Positions 1 through 6,561 of a DNA stretch of 13,723 nt are shown here, one piece after another. This DNA comes from JBKPHS01 sp046729975 (GTDB taxonomy: Bacteria; Actinomycetota; Thermoleophilia; Solirubrobacterales; Thermoleophilaceae). The notes under the pieces are model-generated. The model was given only the letters and a program-made list of their open reading frames with translations. It did no database searches and was not told the origin of the DNA. Position 1 is the first letter of the stretch. Every line of letters begins with the position of its first letter. The position numbers and the translations under genes are program-made. The stretch lies in contig JBKPHS010000138.1 of the NCBI GenBank assembly GCA_046729975.1, positions 1-13,723 of the forward strand, in the 5' to 3' direction.

Positions 1-1260
1 CCGGGGCCCCCGGTACCGGGTGGTCCCCCACCCCTTCCCGGGCGCACACCCTCGGTGGGGGGTGTCGTGGTGGCCCCCCCGGGCACGGTCCACACGCGCC
101 CGCGACCGGATCAGCTGCTGGATCTCTTCCGTCACTTCCCAGACGTTGAAGTTCATGCCGGCCTCGACGCGGCCCTCCTTGAGCCAGAAGGCGATGAACT
201 CCCGCCCTGCAGGATCGCCGCGAAACACGACCTCGTCCCACTCGGACGCGAAGCCCGTGTACTCCATGCCGGTGTCGTACTGGTCGGAGAAGAAATAGGG
301 CAGCCGGTCGTATGACACCGGCTTGCCGAGCATGGCCTTGGCCGCTGCCTGTGGCTGGTGGAGAGCGTTCGCCCAGTGCTCGACGCGCAGCCTGCGTCCA
401 TAGAACGGGTGGTGCGCGTTGACCACGTCGCCGGCGGCGAACACGCCGGGGACGCTTGTCTCGAGCCGCTCGTCGGCCAGAACGCCGTTGTCGACCGCGA
501 TTCCGGCCCGCTCGGCGAGCTCGACGCGCGGCGTCACGCCGACGCCGGCGATCACGAAGTCGGCCTCGAGCGCGCGCCCGTCCGCGAGCCGTACGCGCTC
601 CACCCGGGAGGCGCCCTCGAAAGCCTCGAGCGTCGCGTCGGCCACGAGCTCGACACCGTGCTCGCGGTGCAGCTCCGCGTAGATCTCGCCGAGCTCCCCG
701 CCGAGCACGCGCTCGAGCGGCACACGACCGGTCTCGATGACGGCGACCTCGAGGCCCTTCACCCGCGCGGAGGCGGCGACCTCGGATCCGATCCAGCCGG
801 CGCCGATCACCACGACGCGGCCGCCCTTGTCGAGGCGGGCCGCAATCGTGTCGGCGTCTGACAGGTCGCGCAGGTAATGCAGCCCGGCAAGATCCGCGCC
901 CGGAACGCTCAGCCTTCTCGGCTCCGCACCCATGGCGAGCAGCAGGCGCTCGTAGCCGACTCGCTCGCCTCCGTCCAGATGGACTTCGCGCGCGGCCGTA
1001 TCGATCGCGCTCACGGTGCTCTCTGTCCGCAGGTCGATGTCATGGTTCGAGTAGAAGTCGTCAGGGTGGACGCGGGCCTTCTCGCGTGGCGACTCACCGC
1101 GCAAGAAGTCCTTCGACAGCGGCGGGCGTTCATACGGCAGCTCGGGCTCGCTTCCGATCAAGGAGATCCGTCCCTCGAAGCCCTCCTCGCGAAGGGTCTC
1201 GGCGGCTTTGGCGCCGGCCAGGCCGGCCCCGACGATCACGTATGTAGGGGCGTCAGGCAT
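1..1260 (-). CDS. FAD-dependent NAD(P)H ferredoxin/rubredoxin reductase-like flavoprotein, 3'-truncated by window edge
   Basis: This frame is open from the ATG at 1258-1260 to base 1 with no stop (420 codons). Two dinucleotide-binding signatures are visible: VGAGLAG at residues 10-16 (FAD) and IGAGWIGSE at 152-160 (NAD(P)H). The family hallmark LPYERPPLSK lies at 41-50, and the second FAD motif VPGVFAAGDVV at 270-280. Residues around 355-387 (AFWLKEGRVEAG, NVWEVTEEIQQLIRSR) match the C-terminal reductase domain of ferredoxin reductases that serve oxygenases and P450s, in the AIF-like flavoprotein family. By family it should pass electrons from NAD(P)H through FAD to a ferredoxin or rubredoxin in the cytoplasm; the partner is not in the window. 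It overlaps the end of folE by 8 bp, so the two are probably co-transcribed and translationally coupled. The last ~25 codons (bases 1-75) do not look like a normal family C-terminus and lack a stop, so they may be contig-end error or real divergence. The family is secure; the substrate is unknown. Confidence 0.9.
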   Translation of the reverse strand, partial: MPDAPTYVIVGAGLAGAKAAETLREEGFEGRISLIGSEPELPYERPPLSKDFLRGESPREKARVHPDDFYSNHDIDLRTESTVSAIDTAAREVHLDGGERVGYERLLLAMGAEPRRLSVPGADLAGLHYLRDLSDADTIAARLDKGGRVVVIGAGWIGSEVAASARVKGLEVAVIETGRVPLERVLGGELGEIYAELHREHGVELVADATLEAFEGASRVERVRLADGRALEADFVIAGVGVTPRVELAERAGIAVDNGVLADERLETSVPGVFAAGDVVNAHHPFYGRRLRVEHWANALHQPQAAAKAMLGKPVSYDRLPYFFSDQYDTGMEYTGFASEWDEVVFRGDPAGREFIAFWLKEGRVEAGMNFNVWEVTEEIQQLIRSRARVDRARGGHHDTPHRGCAPGKGWGTTRYRGPR

Positions 1261-1900
1261 TGCAGGTCCTTCCTGTCAGGGCGAGGAACTCCTGGCGGGT
1301 GCGCGGGTCATCGCGGACGAGCCCGTGGAGCGCTGAGGTGACGGTGCTGGCACCGGACTTCCGAACGCCGCGCAGCGACATGCATAGGTGCTCCGCCTCC
1401 AGGACTACGCCTACCCCCTTCGGCTCGAGCTTGCGCTGGAGCCAGCCGGCGATCTGGATCGTCAGCCGCTCCTGCAACTGGAGCGAGCGGGCGAAGTAGT
1501 CCACAACCCGCGCGAGCTTCGACAGGCCGAGGATTTGCTCGCCAGGAAGGTAGCCGACGTGCGCTACCCCGATGAACGGCAGCAGGTGGTGCTCGCACAG
1601 CGAGTGGAAGGGGATCGCGCGCGCGACGACCAGCTCGTCGTAGCCGCCGTCGTTTGGAAAGGTCGTGGCATCGAAGGGCGCGGGCGTGAGCAGCTCGTCA
1701 TAGAGGGCGGCGATCCGGCGCGGCGTGTCACGGAGGCCCTCTGCCGACAGGTCCGCCCCTAGGGCGACGAGCAGCTCATTCGCGGCCCGCTCAGCGGCAG
1801 GCCGATCGACGCCTCGCGGCTCGGTCGGGTCGCTCACTACGGCGAGCGCTCGAAGGTGGTCGTGATGGCCGTTGCGCGCGTTCTCGGTTGTGTAGGTCAC
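1253..1900 (-). CDS. folE: GTP cyclohydrolase I
   Basis: This 215-residue protein is of normal bacterial size. It converts GTP to 7,8-dihydroneopterin triphosphate, the first step of folate (and other pterin) synthesis, as a cytoplasmic homo-oligomer. The core is intact: FHSLCEHHLLPFIG at 98-111 carries zinc ligands Cys102 and His105 and the catalytic-loop His104. GLSKLARVVDYFARS (125-139) is the family signature. EAEHLCMSLRGVRKSGASTVT (168-188) supplies His171 and the third zinc ligand Cys173. It is therefore a zinc-dependent FolE1, not the metal-flexible FolE2. The start is a GTG at 1898-1900. No ATG lies in frame before the conserved core and a stop lies upstream, but the Shine-Dalgarno sequence is poor, so the first ~25 residues are uncertain. 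The stop overlaps the flavoprotein start by 8 bp. The upstream side is a short divergent region shared with the sigma-factor unit. Confidence 0.96.
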   Translation of the reverse strand: MTYTTENARNGHHDHLRALAVVSDPTEPRGVDRPAAERAANELLVALGADLSAEGLRDTPRRIAALYDELLTPAPFDATTFPNDGGYDELVVARAIPFHSLCEHHLLPFIGVAHVGYLPGEQILGLSKLARVVDYFARSLQLQERLTIQIAGWLQRKLEPKGVGVVLEAEHLCMSLRGVRKSGASTVTSALHGLVRDDPRTRQEFLALTGRTCNA

Positions 1901-1930
1901 GCATCGCTTAGCGCCAACCGGCCGTGACTC

Positions 1931-1957
1931 CTTACCTCACAACGGAACGACGGTAAG
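1931..1957. promoter_or_regulatory. Inverted repeat in the divergent folE / sigma-unit control region
   Basis: CTTACC at 1931-1936 and GGTAAG at 1952-1957 form a perfect 6-bp inverted repeat with a 15-nt gap, inside the 86 bp between folE (minus) and the small gene at 1987 (plus). The half-site spacing of two turns would suit a dimeric repressor or activator. The repeat is short enough to be chance, and the binding protein is unknown. Confidence 0.25.
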
Positions 1958-1970
1958 AACAGCGCCGGTA
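1944..1970 (+). promoter_or_regulatory. Candidate ECF-type promoter for the sigma-factor unit
   Basis: GGAAC at 1944-1948 matches the usual -35 core of ECF sigma promoters. A CGGTA at 1966-1970, 17 nt later, could serve as the -10. The first gene starts at 1987, which would leave a very short leader. The unit itself encodes an ECF-like sigma factor, so autoregulation is plausible. The match is short and was judged by eye only. Confidence 0.3.
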
Positions 1971-1986
1971 CGGTCGCGAACAGGAC

Positions 1987-2211
1987 ATGCGACCGGAACT
2001 GAGGCTCTCCCACCACACGGGGGAGCACCGCTACGTTGCCTGGCGCTCCGGGCGCCTGCGAGAGGCCGGATTCGATTCTCAGACGGCCGAAAGGCTCGCC
2101 ACCGACCCGCGATTCGACCTGCATGCGCTTCTCGGACTGATCGACCGCGGGTGCCCACCACGTCTGGCCGCGCGAATCGCCGCACCGCTCGACTGGGACG
2201 AGCACGCGTGA
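1987..2211 (+). CDS. Small conserved-looking hypothetical protein ahead of the sigma factor
   Basis: A 74-residue cytoplasmic protein with no signal peptide, membrane segment or cysteine cluster (single Cys near residue 56). The central and C-terminal part (AGFDSQTAERLATDPRFDLH, then ALLGLIDRGCPPRLAARI and APLD) has the regular hydrophobic spacing of a small helical fold. It resembles short actinobacterial proteins that I recall but cannot name. The ATG at 1987 has AGGA only 1 nt upstream, so translation may rely on a short leader. Its TGA stop shares bases with the GTG start of the sigma factor (GTGA, 4-bp overlap), which supports it as a real, coupled gene. A regulatory or accessory role for the sigma factor is inferred from position only. 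Confidence 0.72.
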   Translation: MRPELRLSHHTGEHRYVAWRSGRLREAGFDSQTAERLATDPRFDLHALLGLIDRGCPPRLAARIAAPLDWDEHA

Positions 2212-2903
2212 CGCCGCAGGCCACTGCTAGCTTCGTCGGCGCAGGTCCCCGGCCCATGCCGCGATCCGCCTCGACATCCGCTGCCGCGGCGCCTGCGGCC
2301 GAAGACTCGAGCGCCTGGCTCGAAGCGCTCCGCTCGGTTGGACCCGCTTACGACGCGGCAGTCGAGAGCCTTCACGCGCTGCTTCTGCGCGCGGCGCGCT
2401 TCGAGGTTTCCCGCCGCAGCGCCAGCCTGGCGCGCGTTCGCGGCGAGGAGATCGAAGATCTGGCCGTGCAGGCGGCTGACGACGCGCTCGTGGCCGTCCT
2501 CGCGAAGCTCGATGACTACCGGGGCGCGAGCCGCTTCACGACCTGGGCCTACAAGTTCGCCCTGCTCGAGGCCGGCGTCCGTGTTCGGCGCCGAGCCTGG
2601 CAGGAGCGCGAGGTCGTGCTCGACTCGGACAGCTGGACACGGCTCGCCCAGTTGGCACCAGGCGCCGACCAGGCCGCGGAGTCGAGCGAGCTGCTCCGCG
2701 CGCTGGGCGACGCCATCGGCCGCCGGCTCACTCCGCACCAGCGCCGGGTGCTGGTCGCTCTTGCAATCGACGGCGTGCCGATCGACGTGCTCGCGGAGCG
2801 CCTGAACACGACCCGCGGTGCGCTTTACAAGACGCTCCACGACGCCCGCCGCAAGCTGCGGGCCGAGCTGGTCGGCAGCGGCTTCAACCTCGACTCGACA
2901 TAG
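2208..2903 (+). CDS. ECF-like sigma-70 family RNA polymerase sigma factor
   Basis: About 231 residues. Residues 54-130 look like sigma region 2: LLLRAARFEV, then EEIEDLAVQAADDALVAVL and the core-binding/-10 segment YRGASRFTTWAYKFALLEAG. Residues 162-222 are region 4, with the helix-turn-helix at about 189-213 (GVPIDVLAERLNTTRGALYK followed by TLHDARRKL). Regions 1 and 3 are absent, as in ECF (group 4) factors. The N-terminal ~35 residues are Ala/Pro/Ser-rich and probably disordered. I chose GTG 2208 because it overlaps the preceding stop as GTGA. ATG 2256, which removes 16 residues, is a good alternative and leaves the domains intact. The next gene, a short Cys/His protein, starts 11 nt after the stop and is the likely anti-sigma partner. 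The regulon is unknown; a self-promoter is suggested upstream of 1987. Confidence 0.9.
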   Translation: MTPQATASFVGAGPRPMPRSASTSAAAAPAAEDSSAWLEALRSVGPAYDAAVESLHALLLRAARFEVSRRSASLARVRGEEIEDLAVQAADDALVAVLAKLDDYRGASRFTTWAYKFALLEAGVRVRRRAWQEREVVLDSDSWTRLAQLAPGADQAAESSELLRALGDAIGRRLTPHQRRVLVALAIDGVPIDVLAERLNTTRGALYKTLHDARRKLRAELVGSGFNLDST

Positions 2904-2914
2904 GCGGAGAAGAG

Positions 2915-3142
2915 ATGAACAAGGAGATGAAAGACAGCACCGTCAAGCGGCTTCTCGGCCCGGCCGAGAGCGAGCTGCTCTGCGACGAGTGCTTCGACAA
3001 GCTCGACGAGTACATCGACCTCGAATTGCAGGGGGTCGACACCGACGCCCGTATTCCAGGTATGCGGCCGCACCTCCAAGGCTGCCCGGCCTGCTCCGAG
3101 GAGTACGAGAGCCTGCGCCAACTTGCGCGCGAGCGCGCGTAG
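2915..3142 (+). CDS. Short zinc-finger (zf-HC2-like) putative anti-sigma factor, soluble
   Basis: This 75-residue protein starts at ATG 2915 behind a purine-rich Shine-Dalgarno region (GGAGAAGAG). A CxxC pair (Cys23, Cys26) and an HxxxCxxC motif (His53, Cys57, Cys60) make a plausible zinc site. The second is the hallmark of zinc-binding anti-sigma domains (zf-HC2/ZAS). Its position 11 nt after the ECF-like sigma gene supports a cytoplasmic anti-sigma role. Unlike most such proteins it has no membrane segment and no sensor domain, so the zinc/thiol site itself could be the sensor, as in RsrA-type redox switches; that is inference. It ends 20 bp before the convergent stop of the next gene. Confidence 0.8.
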   Translation: MNKEMKDSTVKRLLGPAESELLCDECFDKLDEYIDLELQGVDTDARIPGMRPHLQGCPACSEEYESLRQLARERA

Positions 3143-3162
3143 GGCACGCCGGCCCGGCTACC

Positions 3163-3474
3163 TCAGCGGCGCGAGATATCCGTCAGCGGGACCGTCGATG
3201 TCCGTCCCTGCCTCAGCCAGAGGACGGTGGCCGTGCCGCCCCTGGGGTCGACGGACTGCACGCGGCCGATCTCGCCCGTCGCCTTCTTGCGGACGTGGCC
3301 AGGCGGCAGCGGACTCGACGTCTTCGTGCCCGGTGCCTTCGGCTTCCGCGGCTCGCCCGGGAGGCGGACCGTGTTGAGCTTTCGCTCGTCACCGGCTTCG
3401 GGGGCGTCGTCGTTCGGGACGACCGTTGCGCCGGTGCCCTTGGTGAAGTGATCGAGCTTGTAGGTGCGTGCCAT
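3163..3474 (-). CDS. Small hypothetical basic protein with a KOW/SH3-like C-terminal segment
   Basis: A 103-residue cytoplasmic protein, not recognised as a named family. The N-terminal ~55 residues are Lys/Pro/Asp-rich and likely disordered. Residues 59-103 (GHVRKKATGEIGRVQSVD, then GGTATVLWLRQGR and STVPLTDI) have the alternating beta pattern and G-x-V spacing of a small beta-barrel of KOW or SH3 type, often used to bind nucleic acid or protein. The start is ATG at 3472-3474 with no clear Shine-Dalgarno sequence; a hairpin lies 13 nt upstream. The gene is convergent with the anti-sigma gene and transcribed alone. Its upstream region lies past the end of the HtrA-MoxR operon, so it probably has its own promoter in 3516-3670, which I could not place. 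Confidence 0.65.
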   Translation of the reverse strand: MARTYKLDHFTKGTGATVVPNDDAPEAGDERKLNTVRLPGEPRKPKAPGTKTSSPLPPGHVRKKATGEIGRVQSVDPRGGTATVLWLRQGRTSTVPLTDISRR

Positions 3475-3486
3475 GCCTACAACTCA

Positions 3487-3515
3487 AGCTAGCAGGGGGA
3501 TTTCGCCCTGCAGCT
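3487..3515 (-). other. Inverted repeat in the leader of the small hypothetical gene
   Basis: GCAGGG (3492-3497) and CCCTGC (3506-3511) form a 6-bp stem around an 8-nt loop. The flanking AGCT tetramers (3487-3490 and 3512-3515) can extend it across a bulged A. It ends 13 nt before the ATG at 3474 on the minus strand. It could be an operator or a leader hairpin; there is no T-run, so a terminator is less likely. Confidence 0.35.
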
Positions 3516-3586
3516 AAGCCTGAATCCACCGATCCTGACGGCGTTTCCTCGCCGGAATGCCGTCGCCATGCGCCACCGGCTCACTC

Positions 3587-3604
3587 GCGAGGGTTCACCC
3601 TCGC
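3587..3604 (-). terminator. Possible hairpin terminator after the HtrA-MoxR operon
   Basis: GCGAGGG (3587-3593), loop TTCA, CCCTCGC (3598-3604) form a perfect 7-bp GC-rich stem with a tetraloop. It lies about 70 nt beyond the stop of the last operon gene (3673). No T-tract follows on either strand, which is common for terminators in high-GC actinobacteria but weakens the call. Confidence 0.35.
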
Positions 3605-3672
3605 TCCGCTCGCCGTCGCCGCCTGGCTCGGCCTCCGGCGCAGAAACGCTCGCCAGTCCCGCTGGATCCAGG

Positions 3673-4620
3673 CTAGGGCAGCCGAGCGCTCCGGCGCACC
3701 GACGTCGCGGCCGCGCCGAGGAGCAGCAGCGCGCCTCCGACCGCGAATGCCGCGGTCACCTCGCGGCGCTCCTTCTTCGTTCCGAGCCGCGAGCCGAGCC
3801 TCCTGTAGATCGACGAGAGCTCCTCGTCGTCCTCGGCCGTGAACGCTCGCCCGCCCGAGGCGTCCGCGATTCGCCTCAGCGTCTCGGGATCGGGCCTCGC
3901 CGGAATGGGCGGGCCGAAGCCCGGGTTCGGCACCGTCGCGTCGCTCGTCCCCAGGCTGATCGTGAAGACCGGGATTTGCAGCTTGCGAGCCGTGGCCGCG
4001 ACCTCGACCGGATCGGGACCGGTGGTCGTCTTTCCGTCCGAGAGCAGGACGATCGCCGCCGGCGGGCGCTTGCCGTCCCTGCGGTCCTGGCCGAGCGTGT
4101 CGATCGCGACCCGCAGGGCCGCGCCCGTGGCGGTCGCGCCGTCGGCGACCTGATCGTCGATGACGGCCCGAGCCTCGGCGCGATCCTCGCTCGGCGCGCG
4201 GACCGCGTCCGGCGCCGTGGAGAACGCGACGACGCCGACGCGTACCGGGCCGGGGACCTCGCCGAGGAAGGACGTCGCCGCCCGCTTCGCCGCCGTGAGC
4301 CGGTCCGGCTCGACGTCCCCGGCGAGCATCGAGCGCGAGTGGTCGGTCACGAGCATGATGGAGGCACGCTCGAGCGGCACCGCGACGGTCCGCTCCGGCT
4401 TGGCCATCGCCAGCACGAGCGCGGTCAGCGCGGCCAGGGCAAGGGCGGCCGGCAGGTGCCGCAGCCACGCGGGCGCGACCGCCGCGGCCCGCTTCATCGA
4501 CGGTACGGCGGTGAAGCGCACCGCGTGGCGCCGCGCGCGCCGGCGGGCGGCCATCCGCGCCAGCAGCGCCAGAGGCACGAGCAGCAGGCCGAGCAGGAAG
4601 ATCGGCTCCGCGAAGCTCAT
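3673..4620 (-). CDS. VWA-domain membrane protein (BatA/BatB-like), distal paralog
   Basis: 315 residues. Membrane segments lie at about 4-22, 56-72 and 292-308, with a VWA domain between the last two (about 86-275), the BatA/BatB topology. The metal-binding MIDAS motif reads TDHSRSM: Asp93, Ser95 and Ser97 are kept, but the usual Gly before the second Ser is Arg96. Thr163 (GATAT) and Asp195 (LLSDGK) complete the site. It is a paralog of the VWA protein at 6562-7509: both are exactly 315 residues and share segments such as RTVAVP, ERASI and KRAA. Its ATG overlaps the DUF58 stop by 4 bp. VWA proteins of this type partner with MoxR ATPases in assembling or activating envelope or enzyme complexes; the client is unknown. 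The stop is TAG at 3673-3675, and this is the last gene of the operon. Confidence 0.9.
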   Translation of the reverse strand: MSFAEPIFLLGLLLVPLALLARMAARRRARRHAVRFTAVPSMKRAAAVAPAWLRHLPAALALAALTALVLAMAKPERTVAVPLERASIMLVTDHSRSMLAGDVEPDRLTAAKRAATSFLGEVPGPVRVGVVAFSTAPDAVRAPSEDRAEARAVIDDQVADGATATGAALRVAIDTLGQDRRDGKRPPAAIVLLSDGKTTTGPDPVEVAATARKLQIPVFTISLGTSDATVPNPGFGPPIPARPDPETLRRIADASGGRAFTAEDDEELSSIYRRLGSRLGTKKERREVTAAFAVGGALLLLGAAATSVRRSARLP

Positions 4621-5525
4621 CGAAGCGCCCGCCCGAGGTCGCGCAGCCAGTCGCGGTCGGTCGAGAGCACGACGTGCTCCACCCGCAGACGCCGCAGCTC
4701 GCGCGCGATGCGGTCGCGGTCCTCGGCCTCTGCGCGCGCGAAGGCGCGGCGCACGGCGCCGATCGAGGTATCGACCTCGACTCGCTCCCCGCTCTCCGGG
4801 TCCACGAGCGCCAGGTGGCCGGCGGCGGGCACGTTGCCCTCGCGTGGGTCACGGACCTCCACGGCGAGCACGGAGTGCCGAGCCGCGAGCGTCCCGAGCG
4901 GCGACTCCCAGTCCTCCTGATCGCGGAAGTCGGACACCACCACGACGAGCCCGGGCTGGCCCGCGAGCTTGCGGATCAGGCGGAGCGCGCCGGCGAGCGC
5001 CGAGGGATCGCTCAGCCCGTCGGGCGCCACGCCCTCGCCAAGCGCCCGCCGTATCGCCACGAGGCCCGGTTTCGACCCGCGCGGGCGCAGCAGGCGGGGG
5101 ACGCCGGCGCCGAACGTGGCGAGCGCGACGCGCCCAGCGCGCCGCACGGCGAGTCGCGCCGTCACGAGCGCCACGCCCTCGGCGACGTCCCACTTCAACC
5201 GTCCTGTCGTGCCGAAAGCCATCGAGGGGGAGACGTCGAGGACGACCCATGTCGTCAGCGTCCGCTCGGGTACGTGCAGGCGCACATGAGGCTCGCCGGT
5301 CCGCGCCGTCGCGGACGGGTCGATGTGCCTCACGTCGTCGCCGACCTCGTAGGGGCGCAGCTGGGCGAGCTCCGTCCCGGCGCCGAGACCGGCGGCCCGG
5401 CGGTCGCCGGGGAGGGCTCCCGCGGTGCGCCGCGCGACGACCAGGTCGAGCGCCTCGACCACCCGCTGCGGCATCGGCCCGGGGCCCTGCCGCGCGGCCG
5501 GGACTCGGAGCACGGGCTTGGTCAC
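4617..5525 (-). CDS. DUF58 domain protein (MoxR-associated)
   Basis: 302 residues, cytoplasmic, with no membrane segment. The DUF58 signature is clear at about 47-90: GLGAGTELAQLRPYEVGDD, then VRHIDPSATARTGEP and VRLHVPERTL. The usual Trp of the IDW motif is Pro70. A VWA-like fold follows, with the metal-site motif VLDVSPSMAFG at 95-105 and VVVVSDFRD near residue 195. DUF58 proteins almost always accompany MoxR AAA+ ATPases and VWA proteins and are thought to act as adaptors in that chaperone-like system; the exact reaction is unknown. The start is GTG at 5523-5525, overlapping the moxR TGA as GTGA. The stop overlaps the next VWA start as ATGA. Both overlaps imply translational coupling and fixed stoichiometry. 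Confidence 0.93.
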   Translation of the reverse strand: MTKPVLRVPAARQGPGPMPQRVVEALDLVVARRTAGALPGDRRAAGLGAGTELAQLRPYEVGDDVRHIDPSATARTGEPHVRLHVPERTLTTWVVLDVSPSMAFGTTGRLKWDVAEGVALVTARLAVRRAGRVALATFGAGVPRLLRPRGSKPGLVAIRRALGEGVAPDGLSDPSALAGALRLIRKLAGQPGLVVVVSDFRDQEDWESPLGTLAARHSVLAVEVRDPREGNVPAAGHLALVDPESGERVEVDTSIGAVRRAFARAEAEDRDRIARELRRLRVEHVVLSTDRDWLRDLGRALR

Positions 5526-6541
5526 GCGGCCACCGCCGGGCCGAACAGGTCGGCCGCGGGCTCGGTCACGGCCGCGAGGACCCGCTCGAGGATGTCCTCC
5601 GCGCCGACGTCCTCGCTCAGCGCGTCGTAGGAGAGAACGATGCGGTGGCGCAGGACGTCGCGAGCGAGGTCGCGTACGTCGGAGACGTCCACGTGACCGC
5701 GGCCGCGCAGCAGCGCGAGCGCGCGCGCCGACTGCACGAGGCCGATCGGCCCGCGCGGGCTCGCACCGTACTCAACGTAGCCCTCGAGCTCCTCGAGCCC
5801 GTACGCGCCGGGCCGCCTGGTCGCGGCGGCGAGCGCGACGGCGTACCCGATCACGTCGCGATCCACGGCCACGTCCTGCGTGGCCCGCGCGAAGCGCGCG
5901 AGGTCCTCGAGCGTCAGGAGCTCGCGCACCTCGGCCTGGTCGCCCAGGGAGCGCCCGACCACCGCGGCCTCCTCTCCGAAGTCGGGGTAGTCCACGAGCA
6001 CCTTCATGAGGAAACGATCGACCTGCGCCTCGGGCAGCGGGTAGGTGCCCTCCGCCTCGATCGGGTTCTGGGTCGCCATCACGAGGAACGGCCGGGGCAC
6101 CTGGAACGTCTGCCCGCCGATCGTCACCTGCTGCTCCTGCATCACCTCGAGCAGGGCGGACTGGACCTTCGCCGGCGCGCGATTGATCTCGTCCGCGAGG
6201 AGGAAGTTCCCGAACACGGGGCCGAGCTCGATGTCGAAGCTGCCGCTGTCGGGACGGTAGATGCGGGTTCCGACGAGGTCGGCCGGCACGAGGTCCGGGG
6301 TGAACTGGATGCGGCGGAACTCTCCACCGAGCACCTGCGCGAGCGTCTTCACGGTCAGTGTCTTGGCGAGGCCGGGAACTCCCTCGAGCAGCACGTGGCC
6401 CCCGGCCAGCAGGGCCACCAGCAGACGCTCGAGCATCGCGTCCTGGCCCACGATCACCCGCTTGATCTCGTACAGAGCTCCTTCCAAGGCGGCGCCAGCC
6501 TCCTCGCGGAGGGCGATCGGGTCGTCGGGTCGGTCGTTCAT
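5522..6541 (-). CDS. MoxR-family AAA+ ATPase
   Basis: 339 residues, normal for MoxR. All AAA+ elements are present: Walker A GVPGLAKT (54-61), Walker B FLLADEIN (113-120), sensor 1 ATQNP (156-160) and the arginine-finger segment EAQVDRF (171-177). The MoxR-typical PDLVPADLVGT lies at about 82-92. A C-terminal helical lid follows, with the conserved ASPRGPIGLVQSARALAL. The enzyme hydrolyses ATP to remodel client proteins, working with the VWA and DUF58 proteins encoded on both sides. The start is ATG at 6539-6541 with a strong AAAGGAG at 6551-6557, 9 nt upstream. The 20-bp gap to the preceding VWA gene is the only real gap in the operon, so this gene has its own ribosome entry. The gene name moxR is a family label; the client is not known. 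Confidence 0.95.
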   Translation of the reverse strand: MNDRPDDPIALREEAGAALEGALYEIKRVIVGQDAMLERLLVALLAGGHVLLEGVPGLAKTLTVKTLAQVLGGEFRRIQFTPDLVPADLVGTRIYRPDSGSFDIELGPVFGNFLLADEINRAPAKVQSALLEVMQEQQVTIGGQTFQVPRPFLVMATQNPIEAEGTYPLPEAQVDRFLMKVLVDYPDFGEEAAVVGRSLGDQAEVRELLTLEDLARFARATQDVAVDRDVIGYAVALAAATRRPGAYGLEELEGYVEYGASPRGPIGLVQSARALALLRGRGHVDVSDVRDLARDVLRHRIVLSYDALSEDVGAEDILERVLAAVTEPAADLFGPAVAA

Positions 6542-6561
6542 GTCGGCTATCTCCTTTCGGG

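Noticed and set aside
2079..2840. Minus-strand frame of 253 codons opposite the sigma factor
   Set aside because: The plus strand codes clear sigma regions 2 and 4. The antisense frame has no recognisable domain.
3581..4852. Minus-strand frame of 423 codons across the distal VWA and DUF58 genes
   Set aside because: It has Arg/Ala-rich composition and overlaps two well-supported genes in a different frame.
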